Counted from the first letter of the stretch, positions 36,442 to 49,086 are shown. The stretch: DNA of 64,000 nucleotides from Oxytricha trifallax (GCA_000711775.1 ARYC01000254.1:62001-126000), one strand, 5' to 3'. Made by a program: numbers and translations. The notes: a model not told the origin generated them from the letters alone.

Positions 36442-37249
36442 ATTTTATAAATTTAATATATTATAATTTTAACAATAATATTCATTTATAGTTTGAGGAT
36501 TGCTAATTGATTAAATATTTAAAATTAATGAATACAAATAAAATCGAAATAATTTGGCATTTATCATAAATTTTTTCGATTATAAAATCTTTTTCTTCAA
36601 ATGTAACATTTATTTTGAACCTAAATTTAGTTTAACTAGGGCATTTGCTTATGTTTTATTTACAACTAAATTTTTATAATATTAAAATATTTACTATATG
36701 AAGCATTTGTTTAGTTTATAATTTAATTATTATTAATTGATTATATGATTGATTAATATTAAATATCATATGTATTCAATGAAAATATTACTAAATAATC
36801 TTTATATCTGGAATTTATTTTAATTATATAGCTAAATATATGAATATATTGTTTTAAATCTTTAGAAGTTCTTATTTTAATTATATTTAATAAGCTTTAT
36901 TTATAAAATCAACAAAACAAGTGATCATTCTTTATTGATTAAATACCTTCTAAAATCTTAGAATTATGTAATTAAGATAAGATTTTTAAGAATATTGAAT
37001 ACCAACCATAAATTTGAAGATTAGATATTAAATAAATTATTTAATTACCAAATAAATAATTTATGATGAATTTTTTGAAGTTAATAATTTTTATTTGCTT
37101 ATCACTAACTTAAAGTAATGCATGAAATATTTATTAAAAATAAATGTGATTAAAATTATAATTAAAAATTAAATGACTTCCTGAGAATAATAAATGATAT
37201 ATATTTTAAAATGTATTTTATTAATTTATTTTTTATTTAATATAGAATA
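36442..37249. other. intergenic spacer, nothing recognised
   Basis: AT-rich; no feature found. Confidence 0.5.
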
Positions 37250-37921
37250 TCATTATTAATTTTATGGATTGAACTCTTCAGGCATTAATTCTCTAATTTT
37301 ATCTAAGATCTCTTACTTTTCTTTAACCTTTAGCTTCTCAATTTGCTGATCATAGAATTTATTAGATTCTTCAATTGACATAGTATCTTTCAAGAAAAGT
37401 GACTTATTTAATTCAATGCATTAATTCTTAGCATCAGTAATTTCTCTAATTTTCTCTTTTGCTTATTTTATATGATCTTAAACATTACTTTGTATTTTAA
37501 GTATAAATTCTAAATGAATTTCATTAATAAATTTCTAAATTTTTTATTTTAAATCAACGAATTCTCTATCTAAATCTATGTTTAAAAGAACCTATATCTT
37601 GTCCTCCATTTCATCAATTTTTTCGATTACTGCTTTATACTTTAAAGGCATCAAATTTTTTTCATATTTAATTTTTTCTGAACTTTTAATTTCTTTCATT
37701 TAAGATTTAATCTCATCTTAAACAAATGCCGATTTCATTGCCTTTTTCTGATAGCATATTTTACACAATAATTTAAATCTGTTGGATTTGTAACTAGACA
37801 AATCCCATTTATTTTTTTTGAATGTCTTTGGATTGTCACATTTGTATTTAATGTTAGTATAACACAGGAGAGACTCATGCTTTGTTTTGCAATTATTGCA
37901 TTTGTAGAGTGGCTTACTCAT
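37250..37921 (-). CDS. array gene copy, intact
   Basis: The frame encodes 223 residues. N-terminus M-S-K-P-L-Y-K-C-N-N-C, Cys 8, 11, 20, 28, 53 and 56, Trp 39 in N-K-W-D-L-S-S. The rod includes L-K-D-T-M-S-I-E-E-S-N-K-F-Y-D-Q-Q. The tail is L-M-P-E-E-F-N-P-Q-N-Q-Q. It is the intact sister of the frameshifted copy at 39749, which shares the same N-terminus and tail. Confidence 0.9.
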
Positions 37922-38376
37922 TATTTTATTAATTTATTTAATTAATTATATATTATATAATATCAATTTTATTTAGTACTTATTTTTCATATAAATATAT
38001 GCACTTATAATCTAAATATTTAAATTTATAGTTTAAAAAAATGTAAATTTTTGCTATGAATATTTTATATTAAAATGCTTCTATAAGATTCCTATTAAGA
38101 ATAATAAATATCTAATATTTTAAATAGCACATATAAAAATATATTTGATATATCCTTAAGATAAATCTCAAAATCTTTAAATTAAATTTTGTTGATTTTT
38201 TAAATACAAGATTAAATATTTATTTTACAACTGATAGTTTTATAGACAAATTAGAAGGATTTCTAAATAATTTAAAAAATATATGAATAAATGGTAATAA
38301 AGTTTTAAAATATATAAATTAGTCACTTAAAACTAGATTTTTTAATATTTTGTAAATATCTTAAATTTATCATAAT
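37922..38376. other. intergenic spacer, nothing recognised
   Basis: AT-rich; the missing 3' half of the broken gene at 38770 was not found here. Confidence 0.45.
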
Positions 38377-38769
38377 CAAAATCCCAAAACACCTGAAGGA
38401 GGTTTATAAATTCTTTGATTTGTAGAATTATTTTGGGGACTTGGTATTATAAATAGGTTTTAATATGGTATTTAAAGTAAATTTATTTAATCACTCATGG
38501 TGCATTTTTGGATCATGTGGGAGTAGTCTAAATTTTTTCTTACTTAAAGATACTTAATTATCTCTTTTGAAATATCCAATCTTGAGTTTGGTTTATTATC
38601 ATTATTAATTTAGACATTTTTTTGGTAAATAAATTGCTTTATTCTTTCCTTACCATCCTTATCACACCTTGTAGAGTAGTAATCGTTGCGAGGCATATCG
38701 CATCCTCTATTATTATTGCTGCCATTGCCCACAAATCAAATTGAAAGTCTCCATCTCTAGGCCTAAAAA
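38377..38769 (-). mobile_element. TBE remnant: left terminus plus kinase C-terminal piece
   Basis: Preceded by AAT, it begins CAAAATCCCAAAACACC and follows the TBE terminus at 58962 for about 75 bp (shared TTTATAA and TTTGATTTGTAG blocks). The next roughly 300 bp carry a minus-strand piece matching the end of the TBE kinase-like protein (Q-F-D-L-W-A-M-A-A-I-I-I-E, compare Q-W-D-V-W-A-V-A-A-I-I-L-E). The rest of the element is missing, and it abuts a broken array gene. Confidence 0.75.
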
Positions 38770-39023
38770 TTATATAGGAATTTTTTATAAAATCTTCAAT
38801 GCAATATCTTATTTCATTTTTAATTAAAAAAGGAAAATTTAATATCATTATTTTGTAGCATTAAAAACACAGTAAATAAAATTTCTCTATGTCTTAATTA
38901 AGAGTATCCTATTTAATATTTTTTCTACCAATATGTTGTCACATAAATGTACAGCAAATTAAAATACGACATTGATGAATTGCTTGACTTACAGTTATTG
39001 AATCTGTAATGAAATTAATTCAT
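38770..39023 (-). pseudogene. 5' fragment of an array gene, cut by the TBE remnant
   Basis: Met at 39023 and similarity to the first 85 codons of the gene at 35773, including the region around I-E-D-F-I-K-N. Frame shifts occur in the cysteine module. The downstream rod and tail are absent, replaced by TBE sequence from 38769 down; an open frame even crosses the junction. Confidence 0.7.
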
Positions 39024-39748
39024 ATATGCCTTAAAAAAATTATAGTATAATTCAAACGAATATATAAATTAATAAGTTAAGGATCGCGAATTGATTAAAT
39101 TTAGTTGATTGAATATTAATAAAATGGGATTAATTGCGCATTTGACATTAATTCGGTAAAAAATTAAAACAATTTTTAATTAACTACTATTTATATAATA
39201 AAGTAATTTAATTATATTCTTTTTAAAGATCCTATAAATTAAAATTTAGTGCATTTTTTTAATCTATTATTAAATTAGGAATAATTCTTTTTATAGAGCA
39301 TTTCTATATGAGACATTTATTTAATTTTGAATGGAATTCAAATATATATAATATATGATTAATATGAAATAAAATCTCAGATCTCATTAAAAAATGTGAA
39401 ATATATGAATCTTTATTTTTAATTCATATAAATAATATAAGAATAGGTTATAAATCTTTATTTATTGGATATATAAGTAAACCATTTTTAAAAATATTTA
39501 TAAGAATAATAAAAATAAGATATTAAAAAAATCTTTTTATTAATAAAAATATGATTTATTTAAGATTCTAAAAAATATTTAGATTTTTTATATCTTAGAA
39601 ATTATCGCAAAATATAGGGAAATAATTAATTTAGCATAAGTGCAATTTAATTTAAATTTAAAGAAAATAATTGAGAAAAATAAATAAGACTATAAAAGAA
39701 CCTTTTTCAATAAATCCTTAAAGTAATTATTTAAAATTTTGTATAACT
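39024..39748. other. intergenic spacer, nothing recognised
   Basis: AT-rich; no feature found. Confidence 0.5.
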
Positions 39749-40410
39749 TCATTAATTTTAAGGATTAAATTCTTCAGGCATTAACTCCTTGATTTTATCT
39801 AAGATCTTTTCCTTTTCTTTAAGTTTTAACTTTTCAATTTGCTGATCATAGAAATTATTAGTATCTTCAATTGACATTGTATCTTTCAAGAAAAGTGGCT
39901 TATTTAATTCAATGCATTTCCATTTAGCTTAAGTTATTTCTATAATTTTCTCATTTGTTTACTAAATTTCTTCCGAAATAACATTTTGAATGTTAATTAT
40001 GACTTCTAATTGACTGTCATTAATAAGTTTTTCACTTTTAATATCCAAATCATTGAATTTATTATATAAATCTATGTTGAAAAGAATTTCTATTTCTTCT
40101 TGTAAATTAATAATTATTTCAATAACTTTTAGATATTTAGTAGGGTAACAAATATTTTCAAGGTATGATTACTCTAAAATTTTATAATTTTCAATTTAAG
40201 TTTTTATCTCATCTTAAACAAAAGCCTATCCAATTACCTTTTTCTGATAGCATATTTTACACATTAATTCAAATTTGTTGGACTTGATAAATCCCATTTA
40301 GTATTCTTGAATGTTATTGGATTATCACATTTGTATTTAATGTTAGTATAACACAAAAGAGACTCGCACTTTGTATTGCATTTATTGCATTTGTAGAGTG
40401 GCTAACTCAT
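39749..40410 (-). pseudogene. array gene copy with a single 7-bp deletion
   Basis: Collinear with the intact copy at 37250. The first 43 codons are open (M-S-Q-P-L-Y-K-C-N-K-C, Trp 39 in T-K-W-D-L-S-S); then 7 bp present in the sister gene are missing near 40290, shifting the frame just before the second cysteine pair. Everything downstream is open in the shifted frame to the tail L-M-P-E-E-F-N-P-Q-N-Q. This is a very recent loss of function, or an unusual correction, if the gene is expressed at all. Confidence 0.8.
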
Positions 40411-40975
40411 TTATTAATGGATTTAATAATTAATTTTTAATTTTTATTTTATATTATAACTAAAATGCATCAATAATTTGAATATTTATATTTTTTCAAT
40501 AGAAATTTTGGAAATGATTATAAAGCTATCTAAAGCTTTAATTAGATTTAAAAAACAATTGTAATTAAATAATTTTTCAATTTTAGGAAATAATTTCATT
40601 ATAATACTTCAACTTTTTTAATTCTAAACACACTAATTTCCCATTTCACCATTGATAGTTAATTGGCAAATAAATGCAAATTCGAAATATTTACAAATCA
40701 TCTAAATGAAAGTTCAATATTAGCATTAATTTATAAATTATTAAAATTATTTTATATTATAAAAAAATAATCTTATATTTACAAATATCAAAGTTTTTGC
40801 ATTCAAATTATGCATTTATATTTTGAAGTTAGGTTATGAACATGAATATGTATATTTCAATATATTAATGTGAAAAAAATTAAGTTTTAATCTTTATAGT
40901 GTATTTATATATCTGATAATTGATAATAATTAAATTAAAATTATTAGAGATTTCTTCAGTAATTAATTAATTTAA
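40411..40975. other. intergenic spacer, nothing recognised
   Basis: AT-rich; no feature found. Confidence 0.5.
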
Positions 40976-41738
40976 TGGATTATTTTCATTTGCTAGAATC
41001 TTTTGAATTTTATTGTAGAGCGTTTATTAATTTTTTTAATTAATTTACTGATTTACATTTAATAAAAAATATAGTATCATCTATTGATATTGTATCATTC
41101 TCTTATAAAACTTTTTTCATTTTATTACATTCATTTTTTCCTTCTAAATTTATAGAATTTTATCTTTTGTTTATTATATATTTTCTTAAATCTTATTTCG
41201 AATTTTTATTATAAAGTCTTAATGCAATTCTTTCAACACACCTTTGAATACTCTTTTCAAGATCTTCAATATAATCCTTAACATCAAAATGAAATAATGT
41301 TTATAAATATTAAGACTTATCTTTTATTTTCTTTGAAATATAAACAAAATTTTTAAAAAAATTATAGCCTAATTAAACTTAATCAAGATAAACTTCAACT
41401 TTATTTATATTTGATAAATATCTCATCTTTTACAAATGGTAATGATGTAATTTTATTTTCATAACACTTCGAGCATTATTTATTATTAACAATTGATGCT
41501 AAACGGAAAAAAATCACTGAGGCTTTAAAAACCAGATACATTATGTAAAATTAGTCCCACCCCTCAATTTTAAATCATCGAGCATAAAAAGCTAAAATAA
41601 ATATTTTATAAGTTCAGAGATCGCATTATGTATTTTTAAATTCATTTTGGCCATCAATCTTGTAGGAGATTCGACTGTAGAAAAATAAGGAAGCAAAATA
41701 TTATTTGAATTTATTGCATTTTTAAACCTTTTACTCAT
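40976..41738 (-). pseudogene. decayed array copy, duplicated at 58255
   Basis: Start-like M-S-K-R-F-K at 41738 and rod and tail remnants down to about 40980, with many frame breaks. The stretch 40990-41560 is similar at the DNA level to 58255-58830 across rod and 5' remnants, including blocks such as TCTTAATGCAATTCTTTCA and TATAGCCTAATTAA, so both come from one already broken parent or were copied from each other. Confidence 0.6.
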
Positions 41739-41938
41739 TAAATATTAAAACTTTTAGATCTAAAAGTCATATTTAAAATTATAAATAATTTACTAAAAAG
41801 TAATATTTAATAAAATAAAAAATCTGAAATTATTTAAAATCTTAATAGTTATTAATTTAATTAGATAATTAAAATTTCTATAAACTTATAAATAAGGTAA
41901 AAATAATTCATTTAAAAAAATTAAAACTAAAAAATAGT

Positions 41939-42607
41939 TCATTAATTCTAGGGGTTATACTGCTCAGGGAATAACTCGTGAATACTTTCATAAATCACTT
42001 CTTTTTCTTTCAATTTGAGTTTTCCAATTTACTGATCATAGAATTTTGAAGTATCATCAAATGACATTGCATCATTTTAGATTAGATCCTTGCTAATTTC
42101 AATGCATTACTCTTTAACTTTCAAAATTTCTCTGATATTTTCCTTTGTTTGGATAATATTTTATGAAATCTCTCTTTTTAGAGAAATTAGTAATTCTTAA
42201 TTACAGTTTTCCACATAATTTTCAATATTTCTTTACAATTCTTTAAAACTATTGTCGACATTTAAATTAAATAGATCTTGATAATCAAGACTTTGTTGCT
42301 TAATTTTCTATATAACTGGAGCATATTTTCCATAATAAACTAAATCTTAACTGATAGAATTTTAAATATTTCTAATGTTATTCAATTATAAACTAATCTC
42401 ATCCTACACAAAAGGTAAGCTTATTATCTTTGCATAATAGCAAGGTTTGCATAGTAACTCAAATCTTTCGGATTGTAAACGGGAGAAATCCCATTTTTTG
42501 TTTTTAAATACATTTGGATCTTCACATTTGTATTCAATTTGACTAAAACATAACAAATATTCATGTGGAGTCTTGCATCTATTGCATTTATAGAGAGTTT
42601 TATTCAT
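41939..42607 (-). CDS. array gene copy, intact
   Basis: The 222-residue frame starts M-N-K-T-L-Y-K-C-N-R-C. Cys are at 8, 11, 20, 28, 53 and 56, and Trp 39 is in K-K-W-D-F-S. The rod contains N-D-A-M-S-F-D-D-T-S-K-F-Y-D-Q-Q-I-G. The tail is L-F-P-E-Q-Y-N-P-Q-N-Q. The region between cysteine pairs is Arg- and Glu-rich. No frame defects. Confidence 0.9.
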
Positions 42608-43062
42608 TTTATATTATTAATTATAATTATACATTTTTTAAATTGTTTAATATATAAACATTTGTAATTGAATATTTATTTCTTAATTCTTAAACTTTCA
42701 TTATAAATGTCAACACCAACTCTGAATAAATTTGTTATTATATCTAATATAGTAGATTCTCTATTTATTTTAACATACTTTAATTTAAAAATTAAATATC
42801 TTAATTAATACTATTTCCATGAATTTTAAGGATTTAAAATAAAAATATAACAAATTAAAATATAAAATTTAAAAATCCTTATTATTCGATTTAGTTATTG
42901 GAAGAAATCATTTTTATTCCTAATTTAATTTTTTATATAGTAATTTATAGTTCATCGATATATTTAAGAATGAATTAAATGTACAATAAATTTATTATTA
43001 CTTTTAATATAGTTAATATTCAATTTAATTAATTAATTTTAAGCATAAATAATACCAATTGT
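42608..43062. other. intergenic spacer, nothing recognised
   Basis: AT-rich; no feature found. Confidence 0.5.
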
Positions 43063-43731
43063 TCATTAATTTTGAGGATTAAACTATTCGGGTAGCAATA
43101 TGTGAATTTTATCAAGTATCAACTCCTTTTCCTGTAACTTTAGATTCCTAATTTGCTAATCATAAAATTTTTTTGTATCCTCAATTGACATTATATCATT
43201 TAAGAATAGTTGTTTATTATACTCAATGCATTATTATTTAGCTTCAGATATTTTTATTATTTTTTCTTTTGTTAAGGTAATGTCATCAGAAATAATTTCT
43301 TAAAGATTAACTTGGAATTCTTAGTGAATTTTATCTATTGATGCAACAATATTATATGATAATTCATTCAGTTTCCTTTCAATGTCAATATTAAATAAGG
43401 TTTTAATCTAGAGAGATTCAAATTCTATTTTCTTGGTGATTTCTACAAATTTCGAATATATTTTATAATCCTGTAATTCCAATTTTTATAAATCTTTCAA
43501 TTTCTAAAGTTCAGATTATATTTAATTTTGAAAAAATGGTCTTTCTAGAAGTTTGGAGTAAAAGCAATTATTGCATAAAAATTAAGTGCCATTGTCAACT
43601 AAATTATTGATATCCCATTTAGTTTTCTTAAATGATTTTGGATCCTCACACTAGTAACATATTATAGGAAAGCAGTGTAGGTATTCATGTTTTGTTTTGC
43701 ACTAACTACATGTGTAATGAGTTTGGTTCAT
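43063..43731 (-). CDS. array gene copy, intact
   Basis: The complete 222-residue frame: M-N-Q-T-H-Y-T-C-S-Q-C start, Cys 8, 11, 20, 28, 53 and 56 with an extra Cys at 25, Trp 39 in T-K-W-D-I-N. The rod has L-N-D-I-M-S-I-E-D-T-K-K-F-Y-D-Q-Q-I, and the tail is L-L-P-E-Q-F-N-P-Q-N-Q. The next copy, at 44839, is its decayed twin, sharing long identical DNA blocks in the rod. Confidence 0.9.
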
Positions 43732-44439
43732 TTTAATAATATTTATACGAATTATAATTAATTTCAGTTATGTTTCCTTTTTATAGATATTTAATTGAAT
43801 ATTTAAAGTATCCAATATTTTTAATTATACATTCTTTTTATTTGATTTTCTTAATATTCAATTTTTAAATTATTTTTAAAAAATGTAATAATTATTAGAT
43901 TAATGTCATTATTTAAAATTTTTTTTAAAGACTTTGTAAATCAAGTTTTTTACCAATCAAAAATTATTAAATATTGGTTTTCAATAAAAAGTATAAAAGT
44001 TTAATAATAATAATATATATGTTAGAGGTAGAAGTCGTCTTAGGTGGACAAAAAACTTCCCCCCCCCCCATTTTCTAATTGTTATATTTTATCTTTTGAG
44101 GCTTATATTACATTATACATTTTACTTAAATATAATTATGAATTGCTTATGAATCTTACCTACATAGTGTTCTACTTTTTATTGATAATCTGTAAGACTA
44201 TTCAATTTTTAATTTTTAGTTTAATAGTTGAGATTTTGTAGCTTATAATGCTATTAATCTTTTTATAATACTTATACAAGGAATACTTTGAGTATTGAGT
44301 TTTATAAGTTTTGTTATATTTAATTTAAGAATAAATTCAATTTAGTACATAAACCCTAATTCATATTGATTTCATATCATTTAAACACACATAAATTAAA
44401 GTTTTGTATTCCTAAATTCGGAGTAGTCTTATATTATAG
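43732..44439. other. intergenic spacer with an 11-C run
   Basis: AT-rich. A run of eleven C at 44059-44069 preceded by AAAAACTT matches the end motif of the 18272 element, but no second end was found nearby. Confidence 0.5.
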
Positions 44440-44546
44440 TTGTGAAAAGTTTAGGGTTGTCACATTTATATTTTATTCGAAGGTAGTAGTATAAAAATTC
44501 AAATTTAGAATAACATTAATTGCAATATTTTAGTTGTTTCGCTCAT
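44440..44546 (-). pseudogene. N-terminal fragment of an array gene
   Basis: Met at 44546 (M-S-E-T-T-K), then, after a frame shift, Y-C-N-Q-C-Y-S-K-F-E-F-L and I-K-Y-K-C-D-N-P-K-L-F, the first 35 codons of an array gene. Nothing of the rest remains. Confidence 0.6.
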
Positions 44547-44838
44547 TTTATAACTAAGTATATTTTAAAGATTATAGAAGTAAAATATATTTAAATGAAT
44601 ATTGTAAATATTATAATAACGACAGAAAATCCTTTTATATACTAAGAAATTTATAAATTTGATAATTTAGATTTTATGCATAACAACTAAGATTATTAAT
44701 TATGCAAATAAAATTTTTTATATAAATAAATAAAGCATGATATTGATAAAATTAAAAGGAAATAAATAGTTATGTAAATTTATTAAATAATTAATTACTT
44801 ATTTAGGATTATTATTAAAATAAAAACTTATTAATTCT

Positions 44839-45510
44839 TCATTAATTTTAAGGATTAAACTATTCAGGCAACATTTTGTGAATTTTATCAAGAATTAATT
44901 CCTTTTCTTCCAACTTTAGCTTGCTCACTTACTAATCATAGAACTTATTTGTATCCTCAATTGATATTAAATCACTTATAAATATTTGTTTATTATGTTC
45001 AATGCATTTTTCCTTTGCTTCAATTATTTTTCTTATTTTCTCTTTTGTTAGGGTAATGTCATCAGAAATAATTTCTTAAAGATTAACTAGGAGTTCTTAG
45101 TGAATTTTGTCCTGTGATGCATAAATATTTTATTATAACTCATTCAATTTACTTTCAAAATCAATATTGAATAAGTTTTTAATCTAAAGAGATTCAAGTT
45201 TTATTTTCCTGGTGATGTTCACAAATTTCGAATATATTTCAAAATCCTGCATTTATAATTTTGAAGATCTTTTAATTTCTCGAGTTCAGATTATATTTAA
45301 TTTTGAAAAAATGGTCTTTGTAGAAGTTTACCATAAAAGCAATTTTCGCATAAAAATTAAAATTTATTTTCATCTAAATTATAAAAGTTCCATTTTATTT
45401 TCTTAAATATTTTTCAATCCTCGCAATTGTCCCATTTAAATAAAGGATAACAGTATAAGTATTCATGCTTTGTTTTGCAATCAGTACAATGCAGAAAGAG
45501 TTTGGCTCAT
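44839..45510 (-). pseudogene. array pseudogene, twin of copy at 43063
   Basis: The start M-S-Q-T-L, the cysteine module (C-T-D-C-K-T-K-H-E-Y-L, C-E-N-C) and the full rod to L-P-E-Q-F-N-P-Q-N-Q are recognisable. The frame shifts within the first ten codons, again in the early rod, and an in-frame TGA replaces the Pro of the C-E-D-P motif. Divergence from the twin is modest, so duplication and decay look recent. Confidence 0.75.
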
Positions 45511-46155
45511 TTTATAATTATTATTATAATAAAATATTATAATTAGTTCCATTTAAGTATCTTTTTAATGACATTTAATTAAATATTTAAAAAATTCAAA
45601 ACATCAAATATTTATTTTTGTAAATAAGCATAAATAACTTTGAATAATTATTAAACTATGCCTTTATTAATAAATGCTTAATGATTTTAATATAAATAAG
45701 AAAATAAGTAAATTTTACATTAAAAAATTTAATAAATATATTTTTATATTATTCTATAAATACAAGTTAAATATCGTGAAAAAGATGCTTTATAAACTTT
45801 TTTAATTATATTTTTTTTAAATATCCATTTAAATATAAAATTTTAGTATTTAATGTGTTTAAAAATAAAAAAAAATTAGAAGTATGGTACAGATCAATTT
45901 CAATTATTGAACTTTAATCTTATTATTAGATACATCTTAAACACTAAAAAGAAATATATGACTTAATTCATGCTTACTTTGCTCTGGTATTAATTGGATT
46001 AATAAATTTTTAGAAGAAATGATTGCATTAATAATGTGTATATCAATAAAATAAAATTAATAATATAATTAATAATATAACAGATGCTAAAGATTACAAA
46101 AGCATAAAAATTTAAGTTAATTAAAAATTTTTGAAATTAAAATCTGATAAATTAT
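45511..46155. other. intergenic spacer, nothing recognised
   Basis: AT-rich; no feature found. Confidence 0.5.
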
Positions 46156-46824
46156 TCACTAATTTTAAGGATTAAATTAGTCAGGCAATAACTTATGGAT
46201 ATTATCATAGATTGCTATTTTCTGATTCACTTTGAGTTTATCAATTTGAAAATCATAATAATAATTTGTATCTTCAATTGACAACGATCCATTTAAAAAC
46301 AGAGCCTTATTATTTTTAAAATTCTATTCTCTTGCATTCTAAACGTCTTGTACTTTCATTTTTGTTTGCTGTATATCTTCTTAAATGTCATTTTATAAAT
46401 TTATTAAGAAATCTTCGTGAACTTTGTCCAATGATAATTCTATACTCTATGATAGTTATTTAAGTTTACTTTCAATATCTATGTTGAAAAAAGATTTTAA
46501 TTGAAGAGAATGTTTTTGAATATTTGTAGGAAAATCTTAATATTTTTAATAAATCTTGAAGTTTTGCATGCTTTAATTATGCAAATCTTTTAAGCTTTCT
46601 AGTTAAAATCGTATTTCTTTTTAAACGAATGGCTATTATATTATTTAAAGTTTATAGCATCTTCTGCATAAAAGCTGAAAATCTTTTTAATCATAATCTT
46701 AGAAATTCCAATATTTATTTTTGAAAACTTTTTAATTGTCACATTCAAACTTAAATTTGTTTAAGCAATACAAATTTTCATATTGTTGCTTACATTAATG
46801 GCATTTATATAGATCTTGGTTCAT
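46156..46824 (-). CDS. array gene copy, intact
   Basis: The 222-residue frame starts M-N-Q-D-L-Y-K-C-H-Q-C. Cys 8, 11, 20, 28, 53 and 56 are kept (second pair C-R-R-C). Trp 39 lies in N-K-Y-W-N-F-Q, so the following Asp is Asn. The rod has L-N-G-S-L-S-I-E-D-T-N-Y-Y-Y-D-F-Q-I. The tail is L-L-P-D-Q-F-N-P-Q-N-Q. No disruptions. Confidence 0.88.
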
Positions 46825-47102
46825 TTATAGAAAATAAATTTATTTCTTTTTGTCTCAATATAAAATTTTGTGTTTCTAATGACTTAAATATTCAAATAAA
46901 TGATCTATAATTCTAATAGTTTTATTCTTACTTCCAATGTTTTACATATTGATTCTTATTTTAATGTATATAGTATTACTATAAATTGCACTTTATATTA
47001 CCATAATTAATGAACAATTTCAGCAAATAATACTTAACTAAAGTTAATTAATATTTATTATAAGATATATTTTCTATAACAAAGATATTTATAATTATAA
47101 TG

Positions 47103-48171
47103 GGGTGTTGTTAACAATTGCTCACACATGCCCCAATCGCTCACACATTTTATTTTATATCAATTTTCATCAAATCAAAAATTCTGGCAAAATTAATTCT
47201 GATTTTTAATCTCTATTTTAGACTATATATAGCTATTTTAGAATAATTTAAACTTTTGGGGGAAGTTTCCCGACCCCTTCGGAAGTTAACTGTTCCATAC
47301 ATAAATTTTGTGATATTTAGAATTTCTAATAAACTTATTCACAAATTTTGACTTTATTATTAATAATCTAGCATAAAATATCATTTATACCTTGATATAT
47401 CATTCAAATTTTAATAAAATACAAATTAATTATTATTAAAAACAAGTACATTAGCATTTGTTTTAATTTTATTATTTGACAAAGAATAATAATAAACCTT
47501 AAAAATCATATATTATAAAAGTTTTTTAGTATATGGTAATGATAAAGATGTTAAAATTAAAATATATCGAACATTTTTATTGCCAAAAAATATACAATTT
47601 AATGTTGGGAGCAGGATACTTCTGTATGGGACGGGAAACTAAACGGATTTGATCCCCCAAACTTCTTCTATTTAATCTTTGCTAAAATTTAAAGATCCTT
47701 TCCTTATAAATCAACAATAGCCTTTTTTGTTTTGTTTGGTTCTACAGCATATAAAAAGATCAATATCTGGACCAAAATTCCAAATAAAATTTTTGAGATC
47801 ATATCATCATCTTTGAATTTGTGTATTTAGAGTATTAGATTAATACTTATATAATAAAACTTTATTAGTGTTTTTAAAAGAGAATTTTAAGCATTATGAT
47901 AGTCTTATTTTTTAATCAAAATTCAATTAACGGAGTCTGTTCAATAAAAAAATTGAAATATATTAATTTTTTCATTATAAAAAGCTATTTAACACTATAA
48001 AATTAAGAAAAGATTATTTATAAAAGTTTAAATTATTCTAAAATAGCTATATATAGTCTAAAATAGAGATTAAAGATCAGAATTAATTTTGCCAGAATTT
48101 GTGATAAAAATTGATATAAAATAAAATGTGTGAGCGATTCGGACATGTGTGAGCAATGGTTAACAACACCC
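47103..48171. mobile_element. short Merlin-type relative (non-autonomous), with nested element
   Basis: Inverted arms of about 150 bp begin GGGTGTTGTTAAC and contain the GCTCACACAT units seen in the full Merlin element at 55682. The flanking 9-bp duplications are ATTATAATG (47094-47102) and ATTGTAATG (48172-48180), one mismatch. No transposase frame is present. A second element, 47256-47660, sits exactly at the inner end of the left arm. Confidence 0.85.
47256..47660. mobile_element. 405-bp element nested in the Merlin relative
   Basis: The ends TTGGGGGAAGTTTCCCG and CGGGAAAC…TCCCCCAA form an interrupted inverted repeat, the right arm carrying an extra 13 bp or so. ACTT may be duplicated at 47252-47255 and 47661-47664. 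The ends resemble those of 18272-18723. No frame recognised. Confidence 0.55.
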
Positions 48172-48417
48172 ATTGTAATGAATATTATATTTATTTGAAT
48201 AAAAATTAGACTAATTTAATCACAACTCTTATCTGTTTAAATGCATTTTATAAATGAAAAAATTATTAGAATTTAATGAAAAGCATTTTAAATATTTTAA
48301 ATATTTACAAAATTTAATTATAAACTTCTTCTTGCTATAAAATACAATAGCAATTAAATCTTTTTGAATTTAAAATATATTAATTTTTAGAAATAAATTA
48401 ATAAATTATTATATTAT

Positions 48418-49086
48418 TCATTAATTTTATGGATTAAATTGTTCAGGTAAGAACTTCTGTAAATCATTGAAAATCTTTTCTTTTTCTTTTAGTTTGAGTT
48501 TGTCAATCTGCTTATCATAGAATTTAATAGTATCATCAATTGACATTGTGTCATTTTTGAGAAGTGACTTGTTGAGCTCAATAAATGTTTCTTTCATTTT
48601 CAATATATCTGCTATTTTAACTTTCGTTTCATTAATATAATCTGAGAAGATATTTTGGAGATTAAAAATAAAATCATCAAGAATTTAATCTAAAGCAAAC
48701 TCAATAGACTTTTCCAATTCACTTATTTTACTATCTATATCAATGTTAAAACAATCTTGTATATCAATTGATCATTTTTATATATGTTAAGCAATGTCTT
48801 AATATTTAGAATAAATTGAAATATCATTTGAATTAGAATCTGATTTTTCATTATATTCTTCAATTTAATTTTAAATTTCCTCTTGCACAAATGATTATGA
48901 TAAAATTTTCTTTATATAACATTAATTGCATAAAAATTAAAATTCATTGTCATCATACGAAGAAAAATCCCATTTTTTACTTTTGAATTCTCTAGGGTCA
49001 TCACATTAGTACATTATTAAATTATAGCAATTTAAATAATCTTTAGCTTTCTAGCATTAATTGCATTTATATAGGGTCATTTCCAT
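48418..49086 (-). CDS. array gene copy with one in-frame TGA in the rod
   Basis: A 222-codon frame. Starting at the upstream Met (M-E-M-T-L-Y-K-C) places Cys at 8, 11, 20, 28, 53 and 56 and Trp at 39, exactly as in paralogues, which decides the start. A TGA at 48772-48774 stands where relatives have Gln or His before the S-x-D/Q block; one change from TAA (Gln) would make it. The rest is open to L-P-E-Q-F-N-P-Q-N-Q. Nonsense mutation or read-through. Confidence 0.75.
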
